This document shows, piece after piece, positions 1-9,637 of a stretch of DNA of 64,000 bases (position 1 is its first letter; each line of letters opens with the position of its first letter). The stretch lies in assembly GCF_946478805.1 (NCBI RefSeq), contig NZ_CAMLDC010000014.1, forward strand, positions 1 through 64,000, given 5' to 3'. The notes beneath the pieces are model-generated. The model worked only from the letters and a program-made list of their open reading frames with translations. It searched no databases and was not told where the DNA came from. The translations under genes were made by a program, and so were the position numbers. The DNA is from an uncultured Fluviicola sp. (GTDB lineage: Bacteria > Bacteroidota > Bacteroidia > Flavobacteriales > Crocinitomicaceae).

Positions 1-590
1 TTGTTGCTACTGCTGTATTGGAAGAAACCCACGGATTGGTTGCATTCGCAGTTCCGGATCCTGTCAATTGACTAGTTCCACCAATACACACATCCGATCC
101 GGATACTGTTGGCAATGGATTCACAGTAACTACCTGATTATCCAAACATCCGTTCGAATTGGTATAAGTAATTGTGGTAGTTCCAGCGGTAAGTGATGTA
201 ACCAACCCGGTACTTGAAACCGTAGCAACAGCAGTATTGGAAGAAACCCATGGATTGGTTGCATTCGCAGTTCCTGATCCGTTTAATTGAGTTGTAGCTC
301 CGATACAGACAGTCAAGTTTCCGGAAATTGTCGCCCCGGAAGTTATGGTAACGGCTTGTGTTATAGAGCATCCATTGGAATTGGTATAAGTGATTGTACT
401 TGTTCCAGGTGTAAGTCCGCTTACCAAACCTGTTGATGAAATAGTTGCAACAGCCGTATTGGACGATGTCCATGGACTCGCTGCCGCAGGAGTTCCGCTT
501 CCTGTCAGTTGGGTTGTGGAACCTGCACAAACAGTAAATATGCCACCGATCGCTGGAGTTGGATTAACTGTAACAACGGCACTTCCAGCC
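1..590 (-). repeat. BIG2-like tandem repeats, 73-74 residues each
   Basis: The motif encoding NPWVSSNTAVAT recurs with tattgg at 16, 235 and 457, spacings of 219 and 222 bp. Each unit has the pattern G.TQLTGSG...W.SSN..VAT...GLV..L..GT.TITYTN..GC, typical of bacterial Ig-like group 2 domains in surface proteins. The array continues past the window edge. Confidence 0.85.
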
Positions 591-3500
591 TGATTCTGAG
601 AACATGTTGTAGCACTTAAAACACTAACCAGATTATAAGTAAATGTCCCGGTGGTTCCGGTTGGAACTGTCACGGTTGCTGTCGTTCCTGCACCACTACT
701 TACCGTCTGATTTGCGCCTCCATTGAGTGTATAAGTAAAAGTATATGGTGCAGTTCCATTTGCCCCGGTAAATGTTATTGTTGGTGCAACAGCGTTCTGA
801 CAAACCGTTGTTGTTCCTGAAATTGTCGCCGTTGGTAAGGTCTTTACAGTAACTATTGCCGACCCTGTTTGGTTTTGCGAACAAGCCATTGCACTGCTCA
901 CACTCACCAAGTTATAGGTAAAAGTTCCCGCTATTCCGGTTGGAGCAGTAACTGTTGCAGTTGCACCAGCCCCACTACTTACTGTTTGATTTGCTCCGCC
1001 ATTGATGTTATAAGTAAAGCTGTAAGGAGCTGTTCCATTCGCGCCCGTAAATGTAATCGTTGGTGCTGTAGCATTCTGACAAACTGTTGCTGTTCCTGAA
1101 ATCGTTGCTGTTGGCAACGGATTTACGGTGACAATAGCAGAACCTGTTTGGCTTTGGGAACAAGTTGTTGAACTGGCAACACTTATCAAGTTGTATGTAA
1201 ATGTTCCGGTAGCTCCGGTTGGTGCTGTAACAGTTGCCGTTGACCCGGCCCCGCTGCTCACAGTCTGGTTTGCTCCTCCATTGATGTTATAAGTGAAAGT
1301 ATACGGTGCAGTTGCATTCGTTCCGGTAAAAGTAATGATTGGTGCTGTCGCATTCTGACAAACCGTAGCAGTTCCAGAAATTGTTGCTGTTGGCAACGGA
1401 TTAACAGTAATAATGGCAGAACCCGTTTGGCTTTGGGAGCATCCCATAGCACTGCTTACGCTCACTAAATTGTAAGTAAACGTTCCTGAAGCCGGAGTTG
1501 GTGCTGTAACAGTTGCTGTTGTTCCTGCTCCGCTACTCACCGTCTGATTCGCTCCTCCGTTGATATTGTAGGTAAACGTATAAGGTGCAGTTCCATTTGC
1601 TCCTGTGAAAGTGACTGTTGGAGCTGTCCCGTTCTGACATACAGAAGTGGTTCCCGAAATCGTTGCTGTCGGTAATGGATTTACTGTTACAATAGCCGAA
1701 CCTGTTTGGTTTTGAGAGCAACCCATTGCACTTGTTACACTAACTAAGCTATATGTAAACGTTCCGGTCGTTCCGGTTGGTGCGGTGAGAGTTGCTGTAG
1801 TCCCTGCACCACTGCTTATCGTTTGGTTTGCACCGCCATTGAGCTTATAAGTAAAGGTGTAAGGTGCAGTTCCATTTGCTCCCGTGAAGGTGATTGTCGG
1901 TCCGGTAGCATTCTGACAAACTGTTGCTGTTCCGGAAATGGTGGCAATCGGTAACGGGTTTACAGTGATATTCACTACATCTGATGAAGTACATCCCCCA
2001 ACAGGATTTGTTGCAGTAATCGTATAAGCAGTTGTTGTTGTTGGCGATACTGTCGGTGTCAGGGTAGTTGAATTGGTCATATTACTTGTCGGTGACCATG
2101 CAAATGTCGTTGGAACATAATTGTTAAATGTAATTGACCAATCGGTTAATGTTCCAACATCTCCAGATGCCAAATCATAAACCTGCAAGTTCCAGGTTCC
2201 GTTGACAGCACATGAATTCAACAATGAAAATGCCTGTTCGGGAGTAAAACTACCTGTAAAGGGCGCTGTTCCTGAAGTAACGGCAGTAGAACCGGTGGGA
2301 ACAAAAGTTGTATTGGTATAATTATCACCGGCACCACCATTATCAGAAGTAAGTTCTATAGTACTACCATTCGGACATATAAGCCAAACAGTTAAATCCT
2401 CATCATAGGTATGTGTAATATCCAAATTCACCGAGACAATCGGAAGAACACCTGCTGTTTGCGGCGTAATTCCTGAAACAGTTATCGGTGATGTTGCCGG
2501 AGTAATACTTCCATCGGGAATTGCAAAATCGGTCGTATTCGTAAATGTAACCGGATTATTGACTCCTGCAGGTGAAAGCGTTGCATTCAGATTCACACTT
2601 GCTCCCAGGCAAATTGCCTGATCGGCTGTCGTCACATTCGTCGACGGGCTTGCGTTAACCACTACAGTCACCGGCTCAACTTCAGAACACCCGTTTGCAT
2701 TCAGGATTCGGATGTAATAAGTGCCACTGACCGTAATTGCGCTTGGCGAAGCTATCGGAATCGTACATGCCGCGTCTGAAAAATACCCGATCGTTCCTGA
2801 ACCGGAATTAATTGTTACAACACTGGCGCTGGTCAAATCAATCGTTCCGGGAGAACAAACTGCCGGTGGATTGGTTACTGTAATCTGCGGTGTAGGAAGA
2901 ACGGTGACAGAGGAGGTCAATGTAGAATTACAACCCGTAACGGAGGTCATCGTACATTGATAATTGAAAGTCCCTGTTGTACTTGGTGTAAGTGATAATA
3001 CATTTGATGTTCCCAAGACAGTTCCGGGAGCAGAAGTTTCCACCCAGGAATAAGTTGCCGCACCGGTTGGAGCAGTTAAAGTAGAAGTCTGGAACTGGCA
3101 AATGTTCGGAGGTGCGACAATAGCCATCGGGGCACAGGTTGCATCCAGGTAGGCATAGGAATAATGGGCACCGACAGAACAATCCCCGACAGTGAACCGA
3201 ATAGTGACACAAGAACCGATATACGGGGTTAGATCAAGCATTACCGGTGTCCAATCTTTCCAGAAAATTCCAGAACTGCCAACTTGGGTAAATCCCGGAA
3301 TTCCCGGTCCTCCTGTAACCAAAAGATTACCACAAACAATAGGAACACCTGCACAATTCAATGCTTCAATCTGAAAATAAGGCTGTTCTTGAGGAGTATG
3401 TAAAATTGTATCACCATTCGTATCAATTGAATATGCATTCTGAAGAACTGCTGCATAATAATAAGTGAATAGGGCGTTGGAAGCAGTAACCGAGAATTTT

Positions 3501-4279
3501 TGTTCAATAGATGCCCCGCCAAATGCTCCATTAGGTCCATCACCAAGCAAGAGTGAATTCACATTTCCGGGTATTTGAGGACAAACTGTTTGAATTGGCA
3601 CTTGCAAATCCATCCCTGGAGTTGTAATCGTGTGGTGTCCGCCCGTTGTATTGTAAAAAACAGGAGTATATGTTGGGGTTTGTTGCGGGGAAACGCCCGT
3701 TTGCATGGAATGCCCCCAGGAACCTAACCAACCTGAAGTTGAACCTGCATCAAAACCAATATTCGTGCAAGCCGGCTGTGTCGGATTGGCTGGATGCACC
3801 GGAACCGTATTTGAAATCTGGATGTTGTAATTAAATCCGGAAGGACCACTTACGCCATCATTATCAACGACAAAATAATAGCACTGTCCGGCTAAAGGCG
3901 TAAACGGAATACCGTAAGTTCCTGAAAGGTCTCCAAAAATTTGAGTTTGTGCGAGCAAAGTCCCTGTTCCATCTAAAACAGATATGGAGGGCATAACCGG
4001 ATTGGGCAGCCCCCCGGGAGTAAATGTGATCGTCACCCAAAGAGTAGCAGTTGTTGGAGCACAGTAATAATAATACCAATCCGGACCATCATCGAAAGTA
4101 TATCCGGCGGCATTGTAATTATTTGCAGCAGAAGTTGTTGATCCTGCCGCACTAAAAGGCACGATAATTGGCGATGCAAAAGCGCCTGCCTGTGTGTCTG
4201 AACCTTGCGAAAAGGTTAGAAAACCTAACATGGTAAAGAGGGGAAATAGTAAATAACCCCAAAAAATAGTTTTTTTCAT
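1..4279 (-). CDS. Giant secreted repeat adhesin, C-terminus outside window
   Basis: This open frame runs from an ATG at 4279 through 1426 codons to the window edge without a stop. The N-terminus is a signal peptide (Lys-rich start, hydrophobic core, LTFSQG). A PPC-like beta domain follows (about residues 35-140, with a Tyr/Trp-rich WYYYYCAP stretch), then a jelly-roll-like region and PKD/Ig-like segments. Residues about 590-713 resemble a proprotein-convertase P domain (DEDLTVWLICPNG, GTWNLQVYD). Five 93-residue repeats fill about 770-1230, and BIG2-like repeats of 73-74 residues follow to the edge. The architecture fits a cell-surface or type IX-secreted adhesin of gliding Bacteroidota. The expected C-terminal sorting domain would lie beyond the window, so the secretion route is inferred. 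Confidence 0.88.
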   Translation of the reverse strand, partial: MKKTIFWGYLLFPLFTMLGFLTFSQGSDTQAGAFASPIIVPFSAAGSTTSAANNYNAAGYTFDDGPDWYYYYCAPTTATLWVTITFTPGGLPNPVMPSISVLDGTGTLLAQTQIFGDLSGTYGIPFTPLAGQCYYFVVDNDGVSGPSGFNYNIQISNTVPVHPANPTQPACTNIGFDAGSTSGWLGSWGHSMQTGVSPQQTPTYTPVFYNTTGGHHTITTPGMDLQVPIQTVCPQIPGNVNSLLLGDGPNGAFGGASIEQKFSVTASNALFTYYYAAVLQNAYSIDTNGDTILHTPQEQPYFQIEALNCAGVPIVCGNLLVTGGPGIPGFTQVGSSGIFWKDWTPVMLDLTPYIGSCVTIRFTVGDCSVGAHYSYAYLDATCAPMAIVAPPNICQFQTSTLTAPTGAATYSWVETSAPGTVLGTSNVLSLTPSTTGTFNYQCTMTSVTGCNSTLTSSVTVLPTPQITVTNPPAVCSPGTIDLTSASVVTINSGSGTIGYFSDAACTIPIASPSAITVSGTYYIRILNANGCSEVEPVTVVVNASPSTNVTTADQAICLGASVNLNATLSPAGVNNPVTFTNTTDFAIPDGSITPATSPITVSGITPQTAGVLPIVSVNLDITHTYDEDLTVWLICPNGSTIELTSDNGGAGDNYTNTTFVPTGSTAVTSGTAPFTGSFTPEQAFSLLNSCAVNGTWNLQVYDLASGDVGTLTDWSITFNNYVPTTFAWSPTSNMTNSTTLTPTVSPTTTTAYTITATNPVGGCTSSDVVNITVNPLPIATISGTATVCQNATGPTITFTGANGTAPYTFTYKLNGGANQTISSGAGTTATLTAPTGTTGTFTYSLVSVTSAMGCSQNQTGSAIVTVNPLPTATISGTTSVCQNGTAPTVTFTGANGTAPYTFTYNINGGANQTVSSGAGTTATVTAPTPASGTFTYNLVSVSSAMGCSQSQTGSAIITVNPLPTATISGTATVCQNATAPIITFTGTNATAPYTFTYNINGGANQTVSSGAGSTATVTAPTGATGTFTYNLISVASSTTCSQSQTGSAIVTVNPLPTATISGTATVCQNATAPTITFTGANGTAPYSFTYNINGGANQTVSSGAGATATVTAPTGIAGTFTYNLVSVSSAMACSQNQTGSAIVTVKTLPTATISGTTTVCQNAVAPTITFTGANGTAPYTFTYTLNGGANQTVSSGAGTTATVTVPTGTTGTFTYNLVSVLSATTCSQNQAGSAVVTVNPTPAIGGIFTVCAGSTTQLTGSGTPAAASPWTSSNTAVATISSTGLVSGLTPGTSTITYTNSNGCSITQAVTITSGATISGNLTVCIGATTQLNGSGTANATNPWVSSNTAVATVSSTGLVTSLTAGTTTITYTNSNGCLDNQVVTVNPLPTVSGSDVCIGGTSQLTGSGTANATNPWVSSNTAVAT
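580..1971 (-). repeat. Five tandem 279-bp coding repeats
   Basis: The motif ttctgaca recurs at 795, 1074, 1353, 1632 and 1911, an exact 279-bp spacing with no indel. Each unit encodes 93 residues starting near VNPLPTATISGT and containing two Cys (TVCQNA and CSQNQTG). The copies are close to identical in protein but differ at many third positions. The repeats lie inside the adhesin and probably form an elongated stalk. Confidence 0.93.
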
Positions 4280-4304
4280 ACTGGAGAGAGTAGTATTTAG
4301 TAGT

Positions 4305-4658
4305 CTATCTGATTTTTGGATTTTTATTGATGTATAACATCTCTATTCGTTGAATAAAGAGATAAATCATTTCATTTGTTGTGGACTCTTTGAAATGAAT
4401 CGAAATATCCAAACCGTTTATATCGACCTGGGTAATCGCATTCATGGATTCGAGATAATTTTCCAGTTCATCTAAAATTGTAGTTTCCAATGAGGAAGCG
4501 AGATGGTATACTACCGTAGGAGATCCCACTCCGGAAACGTGCGAATTCGCGTAGACACTATCTTCGTGTCTTTCAACCTGTTGGCCATAACTATTCAACG
4601 CGGAAATGAGAGAGAGCGTAGTAGTAATGTACAAACAGTTAATGAAACGATTTTTCAT
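4305..4658 (-). CDS. Small secreted protein of unknown function
   Basis: This encodes 117 residues with a clear signal peptide (MKNRFINC, hydrophobic core, cleavage near NSYGQQ). The mature part is about 90 residues, polar, without recognisable motifs; its C-terminal half alternates hydrophobic residues (DINGLDISIHFKE) and then has an amphipathic helix. It lies 25 bp upstream of the adhesin start on the same strand and could be co-transcribed with it. I do not recognise the family. The signal peptide and the tight fit between neighbours argue that it is a real gene. Confidence 0.6.
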   Translation of the reverse strand: MKNRFINCLYITTTLSLISALNSYGQQVERHEDSVYANSHVSGVGSPTVVYHLASSLETTILDELENYLESMNAITQVDINGLDISIHFKESTTNEMIYLFIQRIEMLYINKNPKIR

Positions 4659-4848
4659 TAAATGAGTATTTTAGTTCTTGACAAATGTGACGAAAAAAAA
4701 TGGGGCTGGTTGTCTTTTTTTTAAATAAAACCTTTTTTTTAACAGTTTATTTTCAAATTTATGTGTGATAATTCACTTTATTAATTAGATATTCGTCCCT
4801 GTTTTCAAGGGTTTCGTCGAAATAAAATCACCTTCAACAAACAAATTG

Positions 4849-4856
4849 TAATTTCG
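4849..4856 (+). promoter_or_regulatory. -7 box TAATTTCG of lnt
   Basis: TAATTTCG matches seven of eight positions of the Bacteroidetes -7 consensus TAnnTTTG. It ends 4 nt before the lnt ATG, so transcription would start at or just next to the start codon. Confidence 0.45.
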
Positions 4857-4860
4857 TATC

Positions 4861-6459
4861 ATGATAGAAAAAATCATTCAAAAAAGACTAAATCGTTGGT
4901 TACTAAGTGTCTTATCCGGAATCCTTTTAACTATTTCGTTTCCAGAAACAGGAGGTTTGACTCCTTTAACTTTCATTGCTTGGGTTCCCTTGCTCCTGGT
5001 AGAGTCCTATTTTCACACACAACGTAAAGCATTTAGCCTCTTTCTCCAGGCATATTTGGTGTTTTTCATTTACAATATCGGCACTACCTGGTGGATCTAT
5101 TACGCAAGTCCGGAAGGCGCATACATGGCTTTCTTTGCCAATAGCCTGTTGATGGCTCTTACATTCTTGGTTTATCATTTATTGAAACGGAAATTGGGAT
5201 CAAAATGGAATGGCCCCATTCTTATCTGTGTCTGGCTAAGTTTTGAGTTTTTGCATTTTCATTGGGAATTATCCTGGCCATGGTTAACATTGGGAAATGT
5301 ATTCGCTTCAGAACCTGTTTTGGTACAATGGTATTCAATGACGGGAGTATTGGGAGGATCGCTTTGGATCCTGATTCTCAATTTATTATTCTTCAAAATG
5401 ATTATCCAACCCAAGAAATGGTTTAAGAGCAGTTATTCCGTCTTAGCTGCTATCATCCTTGCGTTACCGATCATTGTTTCCCTGATTTTATACACTGCAA
5501 AAGATACCAAAGGAATTCCCTACAATGTTGCAGTTCTTCAACCAAACCTGGACCCTTACGGGGAAAAATTTGTTTTGGGCAATGAAGCACAATTGCAGGA
5601 GTTATTGAACCAGGCAGACAAAGCCATTTGCAAAGAAACGCAATTAGTAGTGGCACCTGAAACGGCTCTTTATCCCACTTCCAAAATTTATGAAGACGGC
5701 CTGCGCAAAGAAACATTCTTTCACCTGATCAACGAACACCGCGCACGTTGGGCAAATGCAGGTTTACTCATCGGTGCATCGACCTATCAATTGTTTGATC
5801 ACAAAAACTCATCAGCGAGTAAATTTTACCAACCCCTCAATTCTTTTGTAGAGGATTACAATTCCTCTGTTTTATTCGACAATACTCCTTACCCTAAAAT
5901 TATCCACAAATCAAAATTGGTGCTGGGAGTGGAAAAGATTCCATTTGTAAACATGTTCCCATTCCTGGAAGAACTCGCTTTGGACATGGAAGGTGGCTCC
6001 GGAACGCTCGGAATTGAAAATGAACCCCAAATTTTCGAAAAGAACCGCGTGAAATTCTCTCCGGCAGTTTGTTACGAGTCCATTTACGGCGGATTTATTG
6101 CAAAACAAACAAAAAAAGGATCTCAATTCATCGCGATCATCACTAACGACGGTTGGTGGAGAGATACTCCCGGATATAAACAACATTTCCAATTCGCCCG
6201 ATTAAGAGCAATTGAGAACAACAAATACGTAGTCCGATCTGCAAACACAGGAAAATCCGGAATTATTTCAAATCGCGGAGATATCCTCAAGGAAACAAAC
6301 TGGTGGGTAAAGACCGAATTCAACTATACCATCCAATTGAACTCCAAGCAGACACTCTATCAAATTCTGGGTGACTATATCGGTTATTTTGCATTGGTTG
6401 GATTCGGAATGTTTGTTGTCTTAAGAATTCTTCGGATTTTCAGACGAAGCAAACAATGA
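4861..6459 (+). CDS. lnt: Apolipoprotein N-acyltransferase
   Basis: Lnt transfers a third acyl chain from phospholipid to the N-terminal cysteine of lipoproteins in the inner membrane. The protein has 532 residues (E. coli Lnt has 512). The N-terminal half holds about six hydrophobic segments (ending near residue 215), followed by a nitrilase-fold domain and a last membrane helix near 505-525. The nitrilase triad is visible: Glu near 268 (VVAPETALYP), Lys near 350 (KLVLGVEKIPF) and Cys near 404 (PAVCYESIYG). The gene stands alone and is convergent with the secreted unknown downstream, with 5 bp between the two stops. Confidence 0.95.
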   Translation: MIEKIIQKRLNRWLLSVLSGILLTISFPETGGLTPLTFIAWVPLLLVESYFHTQRKAFSLFLQAYLVFFIYNIGTTWWIYYASPEGAYMAFFANSLLMALTFLVYHLLKRKLGSKWNGPILICVWLSFEFLHFHWELSWPWLTLGNVFASEPVLVQWYSMTGVLGGSLWILILNLLFFKMIIQPKKWFKSSYSVLAAIILALPIIVSLILYTAKDTKGIPYNVAVLQPNLDPYGEKFVLGNEAQLQELLNQADKAICKETQLVVAPETALYPTSKIYEDGLRKETFFHLINEHRARWANAGLLIGASTYQLFDHKNSSASKFYQPLNSFVEDYNSSVLFDNTPYPKIIHKSKLVLGVEKIPFVNMFPFLEELALDMEGGSGTLGIENEPQIFEKNRVKFSPAVCYESIYGGFIAKQTKKGSQFIAIITNDGWWRDTPGYKQHFQFARLRAIENNKYVVRSANTGKSGIISNRGDILKETNWWVKTEFNYTIQLNSKQTLYQILGDYIGYFALVGFGMFVVLRILRIFRRSKQ

Positions 6460-6464
6460 CCAAC

Positions 6465-8012
6465 CTATTCGAAAGCCAGAAAACCGTATTTATCCCGTTT
6501 GTTCGATGCCGCAAAGATCACTTTGTGCGATTTGTAATTCACGCAGGAGAGCTTCAGACAAACAAAAGCTTCAATGGCGTCGTAAGGTGAGAACATGGCG
6601 CGATTCGTTTCTCCGTTTCCCAGGTTAACTGTTGCTTTTGCAAGGCAATAATCCTTATACCTCAATGAATTTGAAAAGGGGATCCGTGTACCCAGATAAG
6701 TTCCGATCGGATCATAATTTTGAATATTGTCATTGAAAAACAACACCAAATTCCCCTTACTGAAATAACTTATCAAGGAAGAATATTGCCCGAAGTCATT
6801 CACCGATTCTTGTTTCTTTGGAATTTTCCGGAACCAATTGAGTTCTCCCATATTCGAAATGGAATAAACAATGCAATCATTGTAATTATAATAATTTGTT
6901 ATCTGGCTCATTCCTCTCGAATCAGTGGAATTCACTTCATAGATATAATACTGTTCTGCCAGTACATTAATCGATCCATCAGGAAGCAGAAGAATATCAC
7001 GGAAGGCATAATTAAGCAATTCACCATTTATATTCTGATAACTGTAAATGTCATCCGATTGCGGATTTTCCTGCTCCAGGATCTCTTTGGGGAATTCTAA
7101 AAATTTAGGCAATTCAATTTTATTCGATACCAGTGAAAATGTGGAATAAAAAATCCCTTTGGCTCCTTTCGAATCTTCATCCCCCCAGGTCCCGGTCACT
7201 ACAGCCGTTGAATCATTCGAATCAATGGAAAAGTTATATACTTTCCGCTGCTCGATATCCAGTTCATACATTTTCGTCGAATCCTGCGGACTCATGTGGA
7301 TCAGAACGGATTTATCAACCAACCCGAAATCTTTCCAAATACTGTAATAAGCTTTGGAAAAAACAGATACCCCTAAAAAGTAATCGCCTGCGTTCGTCAG
7401 GTGCCGTGCTTCAACAGCAGAAAGTTTAGAATCATAAGGAATTTCATATTCACCCTCCCGGACAGAAATCATTTTTTCGTTCAGGATATTGTATCCGAAT
7501 CGGTCGTAGGTTTCCTTCTTCGCAGGAATGAGGTAGTCGACAACCAAAAAATTGTTTTTGGGAGAAACTTTTGTTGTTACCAACACATTTCTGCTCCAAC
7601 CTTTTGGAATGACATAAGATGCTACAATCAATGGTTCGGAAACAGGATCCACATCATCATCGTATTCCTGCATGTACAAGGTTACCGAAGCTCCGACCTT
7701 ATCCGAGAAAAGGCCGAACAGGCGATTCGAAAACATAAAGATATCTTCCAAAGTCACCATTTTCTGTCCGATTCTAGGCTCGATCCGTTTGGAAAGAATC
7801 TCCTTTCCATTCTCAAATCGCGAAACTTTGGCAGATGGCATCAGGGAAGCATTTCCATAATGAAAGGTGAAAAACACACTACTGTCTTTGGGCAAAATAG
7901 CAAGGGTGTTCGGTCTGGAAAGATTATCCGGACCCCAATCAATTTGTGGAGGTAATTGCCCGCACAAGAAATTACTTAGTAATAGAAAAAAAATAAATGG
8001 AATAAATCGCAA
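6465..8012 (-). CDS. Secreted protein of unknown function
   Basis: This encodes 515 residues with a signal peptide (MRFIPFIFFLLLSNFLCG) and no later membrane helix. The mature protein is rich in short beta-type segments separated by D/N/G-rich turns, compatible with a beta-propeller, but I recognise no family signature. It follows purB on the same strand with a 33-bp gap and may be read through from it. The Cys near residue 17 is not in a good lipobox, so a soluble periplasmic or outer-surface location is more likely than a lipoprotein. Confidence 0.7.
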   Translation of the reverse strand: MRFIPFIFFLLLSNFLCGQLPPQIDWGPDNLSRPNTLAILPKDSSVFFTFHYGNASLMPSAKVSRFENGKEILSKRIEPRIGQKMVTLEDIFMFSNRLFGLFSDKVGASVTLYMQEYDDDVDPVSEPLIVASYVIPKGWSRNVLVTTKVSPKNNFLVVDYLIPAKKETYDRFGYNILNEKMISVREGEYEIPYDSKLSAVEARHLTNAGDYFLGVSVFSKAYYSIWKDFGLVDKSVLIHMSPQDSTKMYELDIEQRKVYNFSIDSNDSTAVVTGTWGDEDSKGAKGIFYSTFSLVSNKIELPKFLEFPKEILEQENPQSDDIYSYQNINGELLNYAFRDILLLPDGSINVLAEQYYIYEVNSTDSRGMSQITNYYNYNDCIVYSISNMGELNWFRKIPKKQESVNDFGQYSSLISYFSKGNLVLFFNDNIQNYDPIGTYLGTRIPFSNSLRYKDYCLAKATVNLGNGETNRAMFSPYDAIEAFVCLKLSCVNYKSHKVIFAASNKRDKYGFLAFE

Positions 8013-8045
8013 TGCTTTTTTTCTGTAATATAACCAAAAGATTTC

Positions 8046-9410
8046 TTACACCAACTTCACCCCTGTATAATTTGAAGGTGTTATTTTTTTAAGTCTTTCT
8101 TTCATCGAATCTTCCACTGCCAGCGTATCGATAAAATCGTGAACTGTTTGTTGTGTTACCTTCTCATTCTTGCGTGTCAATCCTTTCAATGCTTCGTAAG
8201 GTTTAGGGAAACCGATACTTCTGAGAATGGTTTGTATCGCTTCCGCTACAACTGCCCAATTGTCTACCAGGTCCTGCTGAATAGCCTTCTCGTTCAACAA
8301 TAACTTACTTAATCCGGCAATAGTCGCTTTGAACGAGATCAGGGAATGAGCCAAAGGCATTCCGATTGCTCTCAAAACGGTTGAATCCGTCAAATCGCGT
8401 TGCAGCCTTGAAACAGGTAATTTTGCCGCAAGGTGTTCATACAATGCATTGGCTATTCCGATATTTCCTTCTGAATTTTCAAAATCGATCGGGTTCACTT
8501 TATGAGGCATTGCTGAAGAACCAACCTCTCCTTCTTTCAATTTCTGTTTGAAATATTCCATGGAGATATACGTCCACATGTCGCGATCCAAGTCCAAAAT
8601 GATCGTGTTGATCCTTTTCAGGCAATCAAATAAATTAGCCAGTTGGTCGTAATTCTCAATTTGGGTTGTCAATTGACTTCTAGTCAAACCCAATTGCCCG
8701 TTCACAAATTTATTCGAAAATGCAACCCAGTCCGTATCGGGAAATGCCACCTGATGTGCGTTGAAATTCCCGGTTGCTCCGCCAAATTTGGCTGCATAGG
8801 GAATCGTTTTCAAAATCTCCAATTGCGTTTCCAAACGGTATACGAAAACACCTACTTCTTTCCCTAATATGGTTGGAGAAGCCGGTTGACCGTGCGTTCT
8901 TGCCAATAAAGCAATCCCGGACCAATCTTTTGTATATCCCTTCAAAACCCCGATCAGTTCATTCAATGAAGGAATATATACTTCATTCACTGCCTCTTTC
9001 AGACTAAGTGGAATCGACGTGTTATTGATATCCTGAGATGTCAAACCGAAATGGATAAATTCCAGGTAGTTCTCCAATCCCAGGTTTTGCATTTTGTCTT
9101 TCAAGAAGTATTCAACCGCTTTTACATCGTGGTTGGTCGTCTTCTCGATATCCTTGATTGCCAAAGCATCCGCTTCAGAAAAAGCAGTAACGATTTCTCT
9201 CAATTTCGGGAAGATTGAAGGCGAAACTTCTTCCAAAGGACCGATTCCTGCTTCAACCAAGGCAATGAAGTATTCAACTTCCACATGAACCCTGTATTTT
9301 ATCAATCCGAATTCGGAAAAATAAGGAGCCAACTCGCTGACTTTTGAGCGATAACGTCCATCAACCGGACTAATTGCTGTTAACGATGTGAGAGACATTG
9401 AATTACTCAT
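8046..9410 (-). CDS. purB: Adenylosuccinate lyase
   Basis: PurB splits fumarate from SAICAR and from adenylosuccinate in purine synthesis. The 454 residues match the usual length of the E. coli-type enzyme (456). The N-terminus has the family pattern LTAISPVDGRY. The superfamily signature GSSAMPHKVNPIDFEN is seen near residues 295-310, and TSQDINNT and ARTHGQPAS mark other active-site segments. A -7 box TATCTTTG lies at 9431-9438 on the same strand, 20 nt upstream of the ATG. Confidence 0.97.
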   Translation of the reverse strand: MSNSMSLTSLTAISPVDGRYRSKVSELAPYFSEFGLIKYRVHVEVEYFIALVEAGIGPLEEVSPSIFPKLREIVTAFSEADALAIKDIEKTTNHDVKAVEYFLKDKMQNLGLENYLEFIHFGLTSQDINNTSIPLSLKEAVNEVYIPSLNELIGVLKGYTKDWSGIALLARTHGQPASPTILGKEVGVFVYRLETQLEILKTIPYAAKFGGATGNFNAHQVAFPDTDWVAFSNKFVNGQLGLTRSQLTTQIENYDQLANLFDCLKRINTIILDLDRDMWTYISMEYFKQKLKEGEVGSSAMPHKVNPIDFENSEGNIGIANALYEHLAAKLPVSRLQRDLTDSTVLRAIGMPLAHSLISFKATIAGLSKLLLNEKAIQQDLVDNWAVVAEAIQTILRSIGFPKPYEALKGLTRKNEKVTQQTVHDFIDTLAVEDSMKERLKKITPSNYTGVKLV

Positions 9411-9430
9411 AGGATCATTTTTTGAAGGTG

Positions 9431-9438
9431 CAAAGATA
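9431..9438 (-). promoter_or_regulatory. -7 box TATCTTTG of purB
   Basis: Read on the minus strand this is TATCTTTG, a full match to TAnnTTTG. It is 20 nt upstream of the purB ATG at 9410. No clear -33 TTG is seen at the expected distance. Confidence 0.5.
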
Positions 9439-9442
9439 GGCG

Positions 9443-9634
9443 TTAATTACGAATTACGAATGCCGAATTACGAATTCGTCGCCCACTCTGTAAAATGACG
9501 GTCGCAGTGATATGATTTTACCTATTTGCACTACATACAACTGTGGAAAGAAGTTGCTCTTAATTAAAATAAGGTATTGTTGATCAACTCAAACCCCATA
9601 ATTCGGAATTCGTAATTTGGAATTCGTAATTTTG
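9443..9634. repeat. Imperfect inverted repeat built from aattacgaatt units
   Basis: The left arm at about 9443-9479 contains aattacgaattacgaatg and gaattacgaattcg. The right arm at about 9597-9634 contains the reverse complement series (aattcggaattcgtaatt, ggaattcgtaatttt). The arms are about 35 bp each and enclose about 120 bp. The right arm runs into the -7 box of the next gene. Confidence 0.6.
9627..9634 (+). promoter_or_regulatory. -7 box TAATTTTG directly before the EI24 gene
   Basis: TAATTTTG is a full consensus match and ends 3 nt before the ATG at 9638. It decides the start: an in-frame TTG at 9617 would lie upstream of the promoter box. Confidence 0.55.
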
Positions 9635-9637
9635 ACT

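Noticed and set aside
138..884. Several reading frames on both strands inside the adhesin repeats
   Set aside because: They are shadows created by the repetitive, A/C-rich adhesin sequence; the minus-strand frame from 4279 is uninterrupted and has a signal peptide and domains.
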